Notes: generated from the letters alone by a model not told the origin. A stretch of 64,000 nt of DNA from HGM04593 sp045634365 (GCA_045634365.1 JAZRAC010000064.1:62001-126000); one strand, 5' to 3'; shown: positions 34,070 through 43,114, counted from the stretch's first letter. Made by a program: numbers and translations.

Positions 34070-34219
34070 ACAAAATACGCTAAATCAGTATAAACTGTTA
34101 TATCGAACTCACGTCAATATATACAAAGTAAACACCCTCGTCAGAGTATTCTAGCGAGGGTGTAATGTCTTAAAAATGGACTTTTTAGTTATCTTCTTTT
34201 TATTATATGTGCAACATTC
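34070..34219. other. non-coding remainder of the 505-bp gap after the DUF3108 gene
   Basis: No gene is seen. It contains the hairpin at 34132-34163 and a stretch (CTTTTTAGTTATCTTCT) that resembles the right end of the repeat at 52988-53107. Confidence 0.5.
34132..34163 (-). terminator. hairpin, possible thrA terminator
   Basis: A 9-bp perfect stem ACACCCTCG/CGAGGGTGT with a 14-nt loop, 57 bp after the thrA stop. On the minus strand it is followed by TTACTTTG, which is only weakly T-rich. Confidence 0.45.
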
Positions 34220-36658
34220 TTAAATATTGGCAATGCGCATAATGTCGGCAAAGACTCCTGCGGCTGTAACGCTTGCGCCTGCGCCGTATCCTTTAATGAG
34301 CATAGGGTACTCTTTGTAACGCTCGGTTGTGAGCATTATTATATTGTTGCTGCCTTCGAGATTGTAGAAGGGGTGTTTGTCGTCGACCTTGCACAGCGAT
34401 ACGCTGCCCTTGCCATCCTCGAATTTTGCGATGAAACGCCAATGCATATTCTCGGCCTCCAAAATCTTGCGCTCCTCTTCGAATTTTGCATCAAGCTCGG
34501 GAAGCTTGGCCCAGAAGTTCTCCTGTGACCCATCGAATAGTTCGTTGGGGATGAAGAGATTGGCTGCAACATCCTCCTGCTCTATTGTGTAACCCGCTTC
34601 GCGTGCCAAGATAACCAGCTTGCGTATTACATCCTTTCCGCATAGGTCGATGCGGGGGTCGGGCTCGCTGTATCCCTTCTCCTTTGCAAGGCGCACAGCC
34701 TCGCTCATAGGAACATCCTTGCCAAGCACGTTGAAAATGAAGTTGAGCGTGCCGCTGAGCACTGCCTCTATTTTCAGTATCTTGTCGCCGCTGTTTATAA
34801 GGTCGTTGATGGTGCTTATTACGGGAAGTCCGGCACCCACGTTTGTTTCGAACAAATATTTTATGTTGCGTTGGCGGGCAATGTGCTTCAATTCGCTGTA
34901 TGTCGCATAGTCGGACGATGCTGCTATCTTATTGGCGGCAACCACCGAAATATTGTGCGACAGAAGAGCAGGGTAGAGCGATGCTACTTCTCCGTTTGCC
35001 GTGCAATCGACAAAGACGGAGTTATATATGTTCATATCAATAATATCCTCGCGAAGCTTGTAAATGTCGCTCTCTTTGCTTGCGGCAAGAGCCTCGCGGT
35101 AGTTTGTAAGGTCGAGCCCGTCGCGGTCGAATATTGCGTGACGGCTGTTGGCAATACCCACAATGTTCAACTGCAAGCTGTGCTCCTTTTTAAGAGTCTC
35201 TTGTTGCGAAGCAATCTGCTCGATGAGGCTACTGCCCACTGTGCCAATACCGCAAATGAATAGGTTGAGCACCTTATATTCTGAAAGGAAGAAGGAGTCG
35301 TGAATAACATTCAGGGTCTTGCGCAACAGCTCATTGTCGACAATAAACGAAACGTTTGTCTCCTGTGCGCCTTGTGCGCAAGCAACAACATTTATACCGT
35401 TACGGCCGAGTGTCTGGAATAATTTGCCGATTATTCCCGGTGTTTGACGCATATTCTCGCCAACGATAGCCACGGTAGAGAGGCCGGTTTTTGCTGTAAC
35501 TGCCTCCATCAAACCCATAGAAATTTCTTTCTTGAACTCTTCGTTCAGCACTTTGCAAGCCTTATCGGCATCTTGGTGGCGCAATCCCAGCGAGGTGCTG
35601 TTCTCCGACGATGCCTGTGCAACGAAGAATACGCTCACGTCTGCATCGGCAAGTGCGTGGAAAATGCGGTGGTTAACACCCACTACTCCCACCATTCCCA
35701 GTCCTTGAACAGTGAGAAGATCGGTGTCGGCGATGCTTGATATTCCCTTGATGATGCGCTCGCTACGGCCGCAATCGGCACTTATGATGGTGCCTGCACC
35801 GTCGGGATTGAAGGTGTTGCGTATCTTAATGGGTATATTAGCCTTGAATACAGGGTAGATTGTGGGCGGGTAAACAACCTTTGCACCGAAATTGCATAGC
35901 TCGGTGGCCTCTACGTAGCTCAATTTGTCGATGGTGTATGCCGAATTTATAACTCGCGGGTCGGCAGTCATAAAGCCGTCAACGTCGGTCCAAATTTCAA
36001 GCATATTGGCTTTTAGTGCCGCTGCAAGAATGGCTGCTGTATAGTCGGAGCCGCCACGGCCCAAATTTGTTGTTTCGCCGCTCTCCTTGTCCGATGAGAT
36101 AAAGCCGGGGGCCACCACAATTCTGTCCTTGCTCTTCGAGAAATACTCATGTATGAGTTTGTCGGTAGCTTCGTCGGCAAGGATATATTTATTGTGCTTT
36201 GTTTCGGTTTTTATGTATTTGCGTGAGTTGAAACGCACTGCACCGTCGATAAGTGCGGTTACGATGCGGCTCGAAAGTCTTTCGCCGTAACTCACGATGG
36301 TAGCCTCGGTCTTTGGAGTGGTGTTCTTTATGAGGGAGAGGCCTAAGTATATATTCTGCAATTGGTTCAGCAACATATCTACCTCCTGCAAGAGGGTTGT
36401 GCGCTTCTCCTCATTGTTTATTATTGCATATATCATATCGTGGTGCCTTGCAACGATTGCTTGAAATTCATCGTTGAATCTCTCGTCGCCGGCTACTGCC
36501 ATATTGGATATTTTTATAAGGCGGTCTGTAACTCCTCCAAGAGCCGATACTACTACAATGACGGGCTCGCTCTTTGCGGCATTTTCCACAATGCCTTTTA
36601 GGTTAAGGATACTATTTACGGAACCAACTGATGTTCCGCCGAATTTCATTACTTTCAT
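34220..36658 (-). CDS. thrA: bifunctional aspartate kinase / homoserine dehydrogenase I
   Basis: Catalyses the first and third steps of the aspartate pathway to Thr and Met. The protein has 812 residues. The kinase domain starts KVMKFGGTSVGS, with NLGRGGSDYTAA and the ACT regulatory region (about 310-460; IVGENMRQTPGIIG). The dehydrogenase domain begins near residue 465 with LFICGIGTVGSS, followed by FVDCTANGEV and the C-terminal SVTAAGVFADI. It stands alone; the thrB and thrC homologues that often follow in Bacteroidota are absent here. No Thr-rich leader peptide was seen. Confidence 0.96.
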   Translation of the reverse strand: MKVMKFGGTSVGSVNSILNLKGIVENAAKSEPVIVVVSALGGVTDRLIKISNMAVAGDERFNDEFQAIVARHHDMIYAIINNEEKRTTLLQEVDMLLNQLQNIYLGLSLIKNTTPKTEATIVSYGERLSSRIVTALIDGAVRFNSRKYIKTETKHNKYILADEATDKLIHEYFSKSKDRIVVAPGFISSDKESGETTNLGRGGSDYTAAILAAALKANMLEIWTDVDGFMTADPRVINSAYTIDKLSYVEATELCNFGAKVVYPPTIYPVFKANIPIKIRNTFNPDGAGTIISADCGRSERIIKGISSIADTDLLTVQGLGMVGVVGVNHRIFHALADADVSVFFVAQASSENSTSLGLRHQDADKACKVLNEEFKKEISMGLMEAVTAKTGLSTVAIVGENMRQTPGIIGKLFQTLGRNGINVVACAQGAQETNVSFIVDNELLRKTLNVIHDSFFLSEYKVLNLFICGIGTVGSSLIEQIASQQETLKKEHSLQLNIVGIANSRHAIFDRDGLDLTNYREALAASKESDIYKLREDIIDMNIYNSVFVDCTANGEVASLYPALLSHNISVVAANKIAASSDYATYSELKHIARQRNIKYLFETNVGAGLPVISTINDLINSGDKILKIEAVLSGTLNFIFNVLGKDVPMSEAVRLAKEKGYSEPDPRIDLCGKDVIRKLVILAREAGYTIEQEDVAANLFIPNELFDGSQENFWAKLPELDAKFEEERKILEAENMHWRFIAKFEDGKGSVSLCKVDDKHPFYNLEGSNNIIMLTTERYKEYPMLIKGYGAGASVTAAGVFADIMRIANI

Positions 36659-36725
36659 TTTCTCTTAGTTCTGTGTGAGATATATGGCGAGGCTCAAAAT
36701 GTTGCAGCCTGGCAGATTGAAACTA

Positions 36726-36743
36726 CAAAGTTATGAACTTTGT
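36726..36743 (-). promoter_or_regulatory. -7 box and dyad before thrA
   Basis: TAACTTTG on the minus strand (36726-36733) lies inside a perfect 8-bp dyad, ACAAAGTT / ATG / AACTTTGT (36725-36743), 68 bp before the thrA start. It is a candidate operator over the promoter. Confidence 0.55.
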
Positions 36744-36792
36744 TGTAATTGGGCAAGAAAAATGGACTAAATGGTGTTATTTAATGAAATAA

Positions 36793-36820
36793 CCCGGAAA
36801 ATCCTTGTCGGAAATCCGGG
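36793..36820 (-). terminator. terminator after the rffA cluster
   Basis: CCCGGA / TCCGGG stem with an additional internal GGAAA/ATCC pairing, 28 bp after the rffA stop. A T-rich tract follows on both sides. Confidence 0.6.
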
Positions 36821-36847
36821 CTGTTTTTGTTTCTCCTCTAAATTTTC

Positions 36848-37999
36848 TTATGGCTTGAAAAATTTATAAATACACTCGCAAATATAGTCTATTTGTTTGT
36901 TTGTAAGTTCATAGTAGAGCGGTAGACGTAAAAGGGTGTCGGCAAAGCGATCGCAATTGGGTAACTCTCCGCCCCAATGACTCTCTTTGTAGAACTCGCT
37001 CTTGTGCAATGAGAGATAGTGCGATACTGCAAGTATCTCTTTTTCTTTCAGGTGCTTAATGAGTGCCGTGCGCTCTTCGAGCGAGTTGCACACAATGTAG
37101 AACATATGGGCGTTATTTTCGGCATAGGAGGGTATTTGTGGCATTTTAAAGTATCCTTCCTTTGCCAATGGGGAGAGGCTGTCGCGGTATCTGTTCCATA
37201 TTTCTTTGCGTCGTGCCTGTATAGTGTCCATATGCTCGAATTGTGCCCAAAGAAAGGCTGCTATAACCTCTGATGGCAGGAAAGAGCTACCACAATCCAC
37301 CCAACCATATTTGTTTACCTCTCCTCTGAAAAATTCGGCTCTATTGGTTCCCTTTTCCCATATAATTTCGGACCGGCGTATGAACTTTTCATTGTTAATG
37401 CCTAATAGTCCGCCTTCGCCGGCAATGATATTTTTTGTTTCGTGAAAAGAGAATGCCGACAATTCTCCAATGGTTCCCAAGGGTTGTCTCTTGCCGGTGT
37501 CAGGGTTTGTGTAGTGTGAGTCTACGGCTTGTGCTGCATCCTCTATAAGTAATAGGTTGTGTTTGTCTGCAATGCTGCGAAGGGCTTTCATATCACAGGC
37601 AACGCCGGCGTAGTGCACAGGTACAATAGCTTTGGTTCTTTCGGTTATAAGTTCCTCCACTTTTGTTGCGTCGATATTGGGATTATCCTCCTGGCTATCG
37701 GCAAAAATAATTTTTGCTCCTTCGCGTACAAAAGCCAATGCTGTTGATACAAACGTGTAGGAGGGTATTATAACCTCGTCGCCGGCTTTTATTTCGGCAA
37801 GCATAGCGCACATTTCAAGGGCGTCGGTACACGATGTTGTTAACAAGGTCTTCTTGAACCCATATCTCTCCCTGTACCATTTCTGGCATCTTTGCGTGAA
37901 CTCGCCATTGCCCGACAACTTGCCGTTTTTCACAGCCTGTTCTATATATTTTGTTTCGTCGCCGGTAAGGAATGGCTTGTTGAAAGGTATCTTTTCCAT
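36848..37999 (-). CDS. rffA: dTDP-4-amino-4,6-dideoxygalactose transaminase
   Basis: DegT/DnrJ/EryC1/StrS family PLP enzyme that makes dTDP-Fuc4N from the dTDP-4-keto-6-deoxyglucose sugar. The protein has 383 residues. It begins IPFNKPFLTGDE, has DEVIIPSYTFVSTALAF, EDAAQAVDSHY and the PLP lysine K189 in SFHETKNI, and matches WecE/RffA closely. It is the last gene of the rffC - glycosyltransferase - rffA unit. With RffC, the pathway to dTDP-Fuc4NAc is complete except for the Rml steps, which lie elsewhere. Confidence 0.92.
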   Translation of the reverse strand: MEKIPFNKPFLTGDETKYIEQAVKNGKLSGNGEFTQRCQKWYRERYGFKKTLLTTSCTDALEMCAMLAEIKAGDEVIIPSYTFVSTALAFVREGAKIIFADSQEDNPNIDATKVEELITERTKAIVPVHYAGVACDMKALRSIADKHNLLLIEDAAQAVDSHYTNPDTGKRQPLGTIGELSAFSFHETKNIIAGEGGLLGINNEKFIRRSEIIWEKGTNRAEFFRGEVNKYGWVDCGSSFLPSEVIAAFLWAQFEHMDTIQARRKEIWNRYRDSLSPLAKEGYFKMPQIPSYAENNAHMFYIVCNSLEERTALIKHLKEKEILAVSHYLSLHKSEFYKESHWGGELPNCDRFADTLLRLPLYYELTNKQIDYICECIYKFFKP

Positions 38000-38009
38000 A
38001 ATTATGGTA

Positions 38010-39305
38010 TTATTTGGTTGTTCTCTCGTTTATAATACGTTCGAGTTGTGCCAGTGGCGACATTTCGCGGCTTTGCTGTTCGAATGTCTGCAAACATCCG
38101 GTCTTGAAATCCCTGTCGCTTTTCAGCAACTCAATTATTTTGTCGCTCAAAGTATCGCAGTCGAAGAGTTCTGCTTTTGCGCCGGTCTTGCCATCCTTTA
38201 CAAGGTCTTCGGCAACACCTATCCCGAATGCAGCCACAGGCGTACCCATTGCTATTGCCTGGTTTACCATCAATGGGCCCGAATCCTCTATCGATGTGCT
38301 CACGAAGAGGTCGCACATCTTGAACACTTTCATCAGTTCTTTCAATGGTATGAACCCCAGCTTCATTACATTGTACCCGAGATGTTCGAAAATCCGTGAG
38401 TTCTGCTCGCCGACCACTACAAGGGAAACCTCTTCCGGCAGTTCCGGTGCGCGCTCCTTCATCAGTGTGAGTATTGATATAAGATATTCGAATCCTTTAC
38501 GGTTATCTACTCCGTTGAAGGATGTGCAGCCAAGCAACACAAGTTTCCTGTTTCTCTTTATGCCATACTCTTCCCTTATTTCCTCCTTGCTTGCCGTGGG
38601 TAGCAACTCTGTATTTATGGGAAACAGTATCGGGGTTATCTTGCGGTTCTGTCCGGGCAGTGATTTTTCGGCCCGTCGGCAGTCGGTTGTAGTGCCCCAC
38701 ATCTCCATATCTTCCGGGAAAGAGACAATCTTCCTTTGCATAATCTCGGCCGGGAGTGAAGTCTTTGCCTTGAACATAGGGCACTCCTTGCAGCCCGTGG
38801 TGTAGCCCTCGCAGTCGAACGGGTAGTGGCAACCTCCTGTAAATATGGCGTTGTCCATCATTATTCCAACAATTCGGGCATTTGTGAGCTTGTGGAGTTC
38901 CGCAATAATTTCGGGTGTTATGAAATTGTTTGTCCAGTGGAGGAATATTATGTCGGGGGTAAAGCCTGCCTGCTTTATAATATCGCGGGCGGTGGCCATA
39001 CTCTTCTGGTCATCGAAAGCAACCCTTGTCGAATATGAATTGGCCCTGAACAGCTCATTCCACCTTTGTGTGTCGCTCTTGTATTTCTGTTTCAGCTGCC
39101 GGTACCGGAAGAATGAGAAACCGCCTTTCTTTATTTTGTATTGTATGACACCGGGGGTATTCCCGTTTGTGTTGAGTGCAAGTATTACGGAGTGGTAGCC
39201 TGCATCCCTCAAATAGTTGTTGAATATTACGGTTGCAGTGCCGGCACCACCGTGTGAGTAGGTGGCAAGGTGTAGAATCTTTATTTTCTCTTTCTCTATA
39301 CCCAT
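38010..39305 (-). CDS. GT4-type glycosyltransferase with Cys-rich insert
   Basis: A 431-residue retaining glycosyltransferase (GT-B fold). The N-terminal domain has YSHGGAGTATVIFNN. The C-terminal domain has SIEDSGPLMVNQAIAMGTP and FGIGVAEDLV, the donor-binding region. A Cys-rich segment, GGCHYPFDCEGYTTGCKECP, sits near residue 160 and is typical of a Bacteroidota subgroup. It may be a metal site. Its first 10 bp overlap rffC, so they are cotranscribed. The likely donor, given the neighbours, is dTDP-Fuc4NAc (inferred). Confidence 0.88.
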   Translation of the reverse strand: MGIEKEKIKILHLATYSHGGAGTATVIFNNYLRDAGYHSVILALNTNGNTPGVIQYKIKKGGFSFFRYRQLKQKYKSDTQRWNELFRANSYSTRVAFDDQKSMATARDIIKQAGFTPDIIFLHWTNNFITPEIIAELHKLTNARIVGIMMDNAIFTGGCHYPFDCEGYTTGCKECPMFKAKTSLPAEIMQRKIVSFPEDMEMWGTTTDCRRAEKSLPGQNRKITPILFPINTELLPTASKEEIREEYGIKRNRKLVLLGCTSFNGVDNRKGFEYLISILTLMKERAPELPEEVSLVVVGEQNSRIFEHLGYNVMKLGFIPLKELMKVFKMCDLFVSTSIEDSGPLMVNQAIAMGTPVAAFGIGVAEDLVKDGKTGAKAELFDCDTLSDKIIELLKSDRDFKTGCLQTFEQQSREMSPLAQLERIINERTTK

Positions 39306-39976
39306 AAGTGATAAATATATGTAGTGTCGGTTACTTTAAAACCTTTCTTCTCATAAAAGGCGCAGGCCTCAACGTTTTGTTTCTGGGTGGGTAGGGCTAC
39401 ATTTCTTGCACCGTGGTCAAACGCTTCCCTAAATGCACTCTCCATAAGTGCCGAGCCAATGCCTCGTCGCCCATACTTTTCATCTACGGCAAGTAGCCCA
39501 ATGTTGGTGGTTTCTCCGTATGAGATGGTTATGAACCCGGCTTCTTTGCCGTCAATTTCATATTTGAGTACCTTGTCGGCACTCGTTCCTGCCAGCGAGT
39601 TGTCCATCCAACGCTTATACATTCTTTCGAAAGCCTCTCTGCCAATACTCTCATCGAGGCGGAAACGTGAATATTTCCCGCTGCGAAAGGCCAGGGAGTA
39701 AAGTGTGTCGGTAGCTTTGGTTGCTTGTGGCAAAAGCGGGTAACCGGAATCGGCCGCTGTGATTTTTCTTGAATATACAACCTTGATGTCTATTGGCGGG
39801 ATGTTGATGTCGAGTGCCTTTTTTGAAAAGATATATACAAGCCTGTATCCTTCTGCCCGGCTCTCTTCTTTCAGTTTTTCGATATTGAAATCATCCTCTC
39901 CTCCGACAAGAAATCGTCCGATTCTGTATCCGAAGAAGTCTGAATCCCAAGCAAGATATTCGATGGTTCTTTTCAT
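39296..39976 (-). CDS. rffC: GNAT acetyltransferase, RffC/WecD-like
   Basis: A 226-residue N-acetyltransferase that would acetylate dTDP-Fuc4N. It starts MKRTIEYLAWDSDFFGYRI, the RffC-type opening. The acetyl-CoA loop is EKYGRRGIGSALMES and the C-terminus ends FYEKKGFKVTDT. I chose the ATG at 39976; the upstream frame (from 40081) runs through the promoter repeats and has no homology. First gene of its operon, with a -7 box at 40007-40014. Pairing with rffA supports the call. Confidence 0.85.
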   Translation of the reverse strand: MKRTIEYLAWDSDFFGYRIGRFLVGGEDDFNIEKLKEESRAEGYRLVYIFSKKALDINIPPIDIKVVYSRKITAADSGYPLLPQATKATDTLYSLAFRSGKYSRFRLDESIGREAFERMYKRWMDNSLAGTSADKVLKYEIDGKEAGFITISYGETTNIGLLAVDEKYGRRGIGSALMESAFREAFDHGARNVALPTQKQNVEACAFYEKKGFKVTDTTYIYHLWV

Positions 39977-40006
39977 AGAGTTGAAATTTGAGGCCTTGCC
40001 TAAATG

Positions 40007-40014
40007 CAAAGATA
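40007..40014 (-). promoter_or_regulatory. -7 promoter box for the rffC cluster
   Basis: TATCTTTG on the minus strand, 30 bp before the rffC start. Divergent from the menA promoters. Confidence 0.6.
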
Positions 40015-40058
40015 GTGACATTGAATGTAATGCCCAAAGTTTTTCTTTGCTTTTTTGC

Positions 40059-40116
40059 CGCTTTAAAAAATATTGAAGCAAGCTTCATATTTCTTGCTCG
40101 TTTGTTGTATCTTTGA
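40059..40116 (+). repeat. 58-bp direct repeat with promoter, copy 1
   Basis: Perfectly identical to 40141-40198 (period 82 bp). Each copy holds a TGAAGC-AA-GCTTCA dyad and ends in the -7 box TATCTTTG (here 40108-40115). In this copy the box pairs with a CTCGAAGATA arm (to 40131) in 9 of 10 positions. Confidence 0.9.
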
Positions 40117-40140
40117 GTTACCTCGAAGATAGTCTGCACT

Positions 40141-40198
40141 CGCTTTAAAAAATATTGAAGCAAGCTTCATATTTCTTGCTCGTTTGTTGTATCTTTGA
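40141..40198 (+). repeat. 58-bp direct repeat with promoter, copy 2 (menA-proximal)
   Basis: Identical to copy 1. The -7 box is 40190-40197, 22 bp before the menA ATG. The box lies in an 11-bp perfect inverted repeat, GTTGTATCTTT (40186-40196) and AAAGATACAAC (40205-40215). The likely result is two tandem menA promoters. Confidence 0.9.
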
Positions 40199-40219
40199 CA
40201 CAGAAAAGATACAACAAAA

Positions 40220-41113
40220 ATGAAAGGACACTCACTGAAAGCATGGTTTTTGGCTACAAGGCCCTGGTCGTTTCCGGCATCGGCAATGCCTGTGCTCGTT
40301 ACATTGGCCTATCTGCAATGGTTGCAACGCGATGTCGATTGGCTTGTGGGCTTGTGGGCTTTGGCAAATGTTGTGCTGTTTCACGCGGCTGCCAATACTT
40401 GGAGCGATTATTTCGATTTTAAAAAGGGGGTAGACAGGGAAGATACCGTTGGCGGCACATCCCTCACAAGTGGCGAGTTCCGTCCGAAAGAGATTTTCAC
40501 TCTTGCAACAGTGCTTATGGCGCTATCGGTTGCTTCGGGTGTGCTGCTGTTGCTATGTACAGGGTTGCCTACGCTCTATATCGGTTTGGCGGGCTGTCTG
40601 TTTATCCTGCTCTATCCGTGGCTCAAATATCACGCTCTTGGCGATGTCGACATCTTTATCACATACTCGATATTGCCCATTCTGGGAACTTCGTATGTTG
40701 CCACAGGGTATTTCTTCTTGGAGGTTATGTGGCTCACCATTCCTGTGGGGCTCATAACGGTGGGCATACTGCACATAAACAACACCCGCGATATTGAACA
40801 CGACAGGCGTGCCGGCATAACTACATTTGCAATGCTTGCAGGCGGCACGTTGTCGGTGCTGTTCTACTTCTTCGAAATTCTTTTTCCCTTTGTGTGGGTG
40901 GTGTACAACATTGTATATGGTTTCTTCCCGTGGTGGTCGTTGCTGGTGCTGATAGCATTGGTCCCTGCAATTGCCTGCCTGGTGAGGGCAGTGCGTTTCC
41001 TGTCGTGCGGTGCCGAAGAACTTTATGGTGTCGATGAAATGACAGCAAAAGTGCAACTCGTGTTCAGCCTGCTGTTCACAATATCATTCCTTGTAGCAGG
41101 CTTTTTAGGATGA
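40220..41113 (+). CDS. menA: 1,4-dihydroxy-2-naphthoate prenyltransferase
   Basis: Membrane UbiA-family enzyme that attaches the prenyl tail in menaquinone synthesis, the electron carrier for fumarate reduction. The protein has 297 residues with about eight membrane helices. The first Asp-rich motif is NTWSDYFDFKKGVD (N59, D63, D66, D72) and the second is NNTRDIEHDRRAG. Other men genes are not in the window. It is transcribed from the duplicated promoters; its last 4 bp overlap the CPBP gene. Confidence 0.9.
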   Translation: MKGHSLKAWFLATRPWSFPASAMPVLVTLAYLQWLQRDVDWLVGLWALANVVLFHAAANTWSDYFDFKKGVDREDTVGGTSLTSGEFRPKEIFTLATVLMALSVASGVLLLLCTGLPTLYIGLAGCLFILLYPWLKYHALGDVDIFITYSILPILGTSYVATGYFFLEVMWLTIPVGLITVGILHINNTRDIEHDRRAGITTFAMLAGGTLSVLFYFFEILFPFVWVVYNIVYGFFPWWSLLVLIALVPAIACLVRAVRFLSCGAEELYGVDEMTAKVQLVFSLLFTISFLVAGFLG

Positions 41114-41727
41114 AACAGGTGGTATTGTCAATAGCGGTGGCCTTCTTCTTGTGGACGGTGATGTTTTCACCTCTCACTGCGCCATATCTCAATTTCTGGT
41201 GGGCAATGACAGCTTCGGCCGTTACGCTCACAACGCTTGCTACACTTTTTGCACCACGTTGGTGGAAACGTATTCGTTTTTCTTTGACCGATATTCTGCT
41301 TGGCGTGGCAATAGCTGTGGCTTTGTGGTCCTTCTTTTGGGTGGGTGACAAGTTGTCGCAACTGATGTTCGATTTTGCAAGGCCGCAGGTCGATACCATA
41401 TATGGAATGAAGGAGGGCACCTCTTCGCTTCTGCTCACATTCCTGCTGTTGTTCATAATAGGTCCGGCCGAAGAGATATTCTGGCGCGGGTATGTGCAGG
41501 ATTCTCTGTCGAAACGTTGGGGTGCTGACAGGGGTTTTCTTGCCACCACGGCTGTTTATTCTCTTGTACACATAGGTTCAATGAATTTTATGCTCGTAAT
41601 GGCTGCACTTGTGGCAGGTGTTGTATGGGGCTTGCTATACAGGTTCTTTCCGGGCAGGTTTGCTGCTATAATAGTTTCACACGCATTGTGGGATGTGGCT
41701 GTCTTTGTGTGGTTTCCCATAATGTAA
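41110..41727 (+). CDS. CPBP family intramembrane metalloprotease
   Basis: A 205-residue protein with about six membrane helices of the CAAX protease / bacteriocin-processing (Abi) family. The catalytic signature is present: E121-E122 with R126 in PAEEIFWRGY, H154 (LVHIG) and H191 (SHALWD). The substrate is unknown; a role in bacteriocin defence is possible for the family, but nothing in the context supports it. Coupled to menA (ATGA overlap) and 13 bp before radA. Confidence 0.9.
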   Translation: MKQVVLSIAVAFFLWTVMFSPLTAPYLNFWWAMTASAVTLTTLATLFAPRWWKRIRFSLTDILLGVAIAVALWSFFWVGDKLSQLMFDFARPQVDTIYGMKEGTSSLLLTFLLLFIIGPAEEIFWRGYVQDSLSKRWGADRGFLATTAVYSLVHIGSMNFMLVMAALVAGVVWGLLYRFFPGRFAAIIVSHALWDVAVFVWFPIM

Positions 41728-41740
41728 AGTTTTTAGGACG

Positions 41741-43108
41741 ATGGCAAAAGATAAAATAGTTTTTTTATGTAACGATTGCGGTTACGAGTCGCCGAAGTGG
41801 TCGGGCAAATGTCCCGCGTGCGGTGCCTGGAACACGCTTGTCGAGAAGGTGGTGCGTGCATCGGCCCCTTCGCGGGTGTCGTTACCGGCAATGGAAAAGG
41901 TGCAGTCGCAACCGGTGCTGATAGACGATGTTGCGGCCGACAGACAGCCTCGTATGGATATGGGCGATGCGGAACTTAATCGTGTGCTTGGCGGTGGTCT
42001 TGTGCCGGGTTCTTTGGTGTTGCTTGGTGGTGAGCCGGGGATCGGAAAATCGACTCTTGTGCTGCAAACGATACTTGGTCTTCCGTCGCGCAGAGTGCTT
42101 TATGTGTCGGGCGAGGAGAGCGTGCAACAGATAAAACTGCGTGCCGACCGCATTGCCCACACCCGTGGCGAGTGTCACATTGTTTGTGAGACGGTGCTCG
42201 AAACTATCTTCACTCACATAAAGAATATAAACCCGGAATTATTGGTGATAGACTCTATACAGACAATGTGTACCGAGGCTGTCGACTCTTCTCCCGGCAG
42301 TATGGCGCAGGTGCGCGAGTGCACGGCTCTGTTGCTGAAATTTGCCAAGGAGAATAATGTGCCCGTAATACTCATAGGCCATATAACCAAGGATGGCGCA
42401 ATTGCCGGCCCCAAGATTTTGGAGCATATAGTGGATGTGGTTATACAATTTGAGGGCGACCAACATTATCTGTATCGTGTGTTGCGTTCCATAAAAAACC
42501 GCTTCGGCAGCACTGCCGAGCTTGGTATTTATGAAATGCGTCGCGAGGGATTGCGTCAGGTGAGTAACCCTTCGGAACTTTTGCTCAGCGACCGTCACAA
42601 GGGTATGAGTGGCACTGCTATTGCCTCGGCGATAGAGGGCGTGAGTCCTTTCCTCATAGAGGCGCAGGCACTTGTGAGCACTGCTGCATACGGAACACCG
42701 CAACGCTCGGCCACAGGCTTCGATATTCGCCGTATGAATATGTTGTTGGCGGTGCTCGAAAAGCGTGTGGGCTTTAAATTGGCCCAAAAGGATGTATATT
42801 TGAATATTGCGGGAGGTCTGCGTGTGAACGATCCGGCAATAGACCTCTCGGTAATAACCGCCATACTGTCGAGCAATATGGATGTGGAGATTGAGCCCAC
42901 AATATGTATGTCGGGTGAGGTTGGCCTTTCGGGTGAGATACGCCCCGTAAACCGTATAGAACAACGTATTGCCGAGGCCGCGAAACTCGGCTTTAAGCAG
43001 ATAATAATTCCAAAATCCAATATGAAGGGGCTCGACACCTCACGCTTTGCCATTGAGGTGTTGCCCGTGAATAAAGTGGAGGAGGCTTTCCGCCTCGTAT
43101 TCGGGTAA
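41741..43108 (+). CDS. radA: DNA repair protein RadA (branch-migration helicase)
   Basis: Assists RecA during recombination. The protein has 455 residues. A C4 zinc finger (C10, C13, C24, C27) is followed by a RecA-like ATPase with Walker A GEPGIGKST (97-105). The RadA-specific KNRFGST is present, and a C-terminal Lon-protease-like domain contains SGEVGLSGEIRPVN. The next gene begins 6 bp downstream. Confidence 0.97.
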   Translation: MAKDKIVFLCNDCGYESPKWSGKCPACGAWNTLVEKVVRASAPSRVSLPAMEKVQSQPVLIDDVAADRQPRMDMGDAELNRVLGGGLVPGSLVLLGGEPGIGKSTLVLQTILGLPSRRVLYVSGEESVQQIKLRADRIAHTRGECHIVCETVLETIFTHIKNINPELLVIDSIQTMCTEAVDSSPGSMAQVRECTALLLKFAKENNVPVILIGHITKDGAIAGPKILEHIVDVVIQFEGDQHYLYRVLRSIKNRFGSTAELGIYEMRREGLRQVSNPSELLLSDRHKGMSGTAIASAIEGVSPFLIEAQALVSTAAYGTPQRSATGFDIRRMNMLLAVLEKRVGFKLAQKDVYLNIAGGLRVNDPAIDLSVITAILSSNMDVEIEPTICMSGEVGLSGEIRPVNRIEQRIAEAAKLGFKQIIIPKSNMKGLDTSRFAIEVLPVNKVEEAFRLVFG

Positions 43109-43114
43109 ACAGCT

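Noticed and set aside
34070..34077. Target-site duplication for the second MITE copy
   Set aside because: The flanks CAAAAAGA and ACAAAATA match in only 5 of 8 positions within an A-rich stretch, which is no better than chance.
36659..36847. Threonine attenuator before thrA
   Set aside because: No Thr/Ile-rich leader peptide and no terminator immediately upstream of the start. The hairpin there belongs to the preceding rffA cluster.
39977..40163. N-terminal extension of the RffC gene into the promoter repeats
   Set aside because: The frame is open, but the family begins at MKRTIEYLAWDSDFF. The extra codons repeat with the duplicated promoter and carry a -7 box, so they are non-coding.
41110..41727. 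CPBP (Abi) protease plus Imm17-like protein as a defence or toxin-immunity system
   Set aside because: The two genes are 23 kb apart, each sits in a housekeeping operon, and no toxin or phage-defence gene is nearby.
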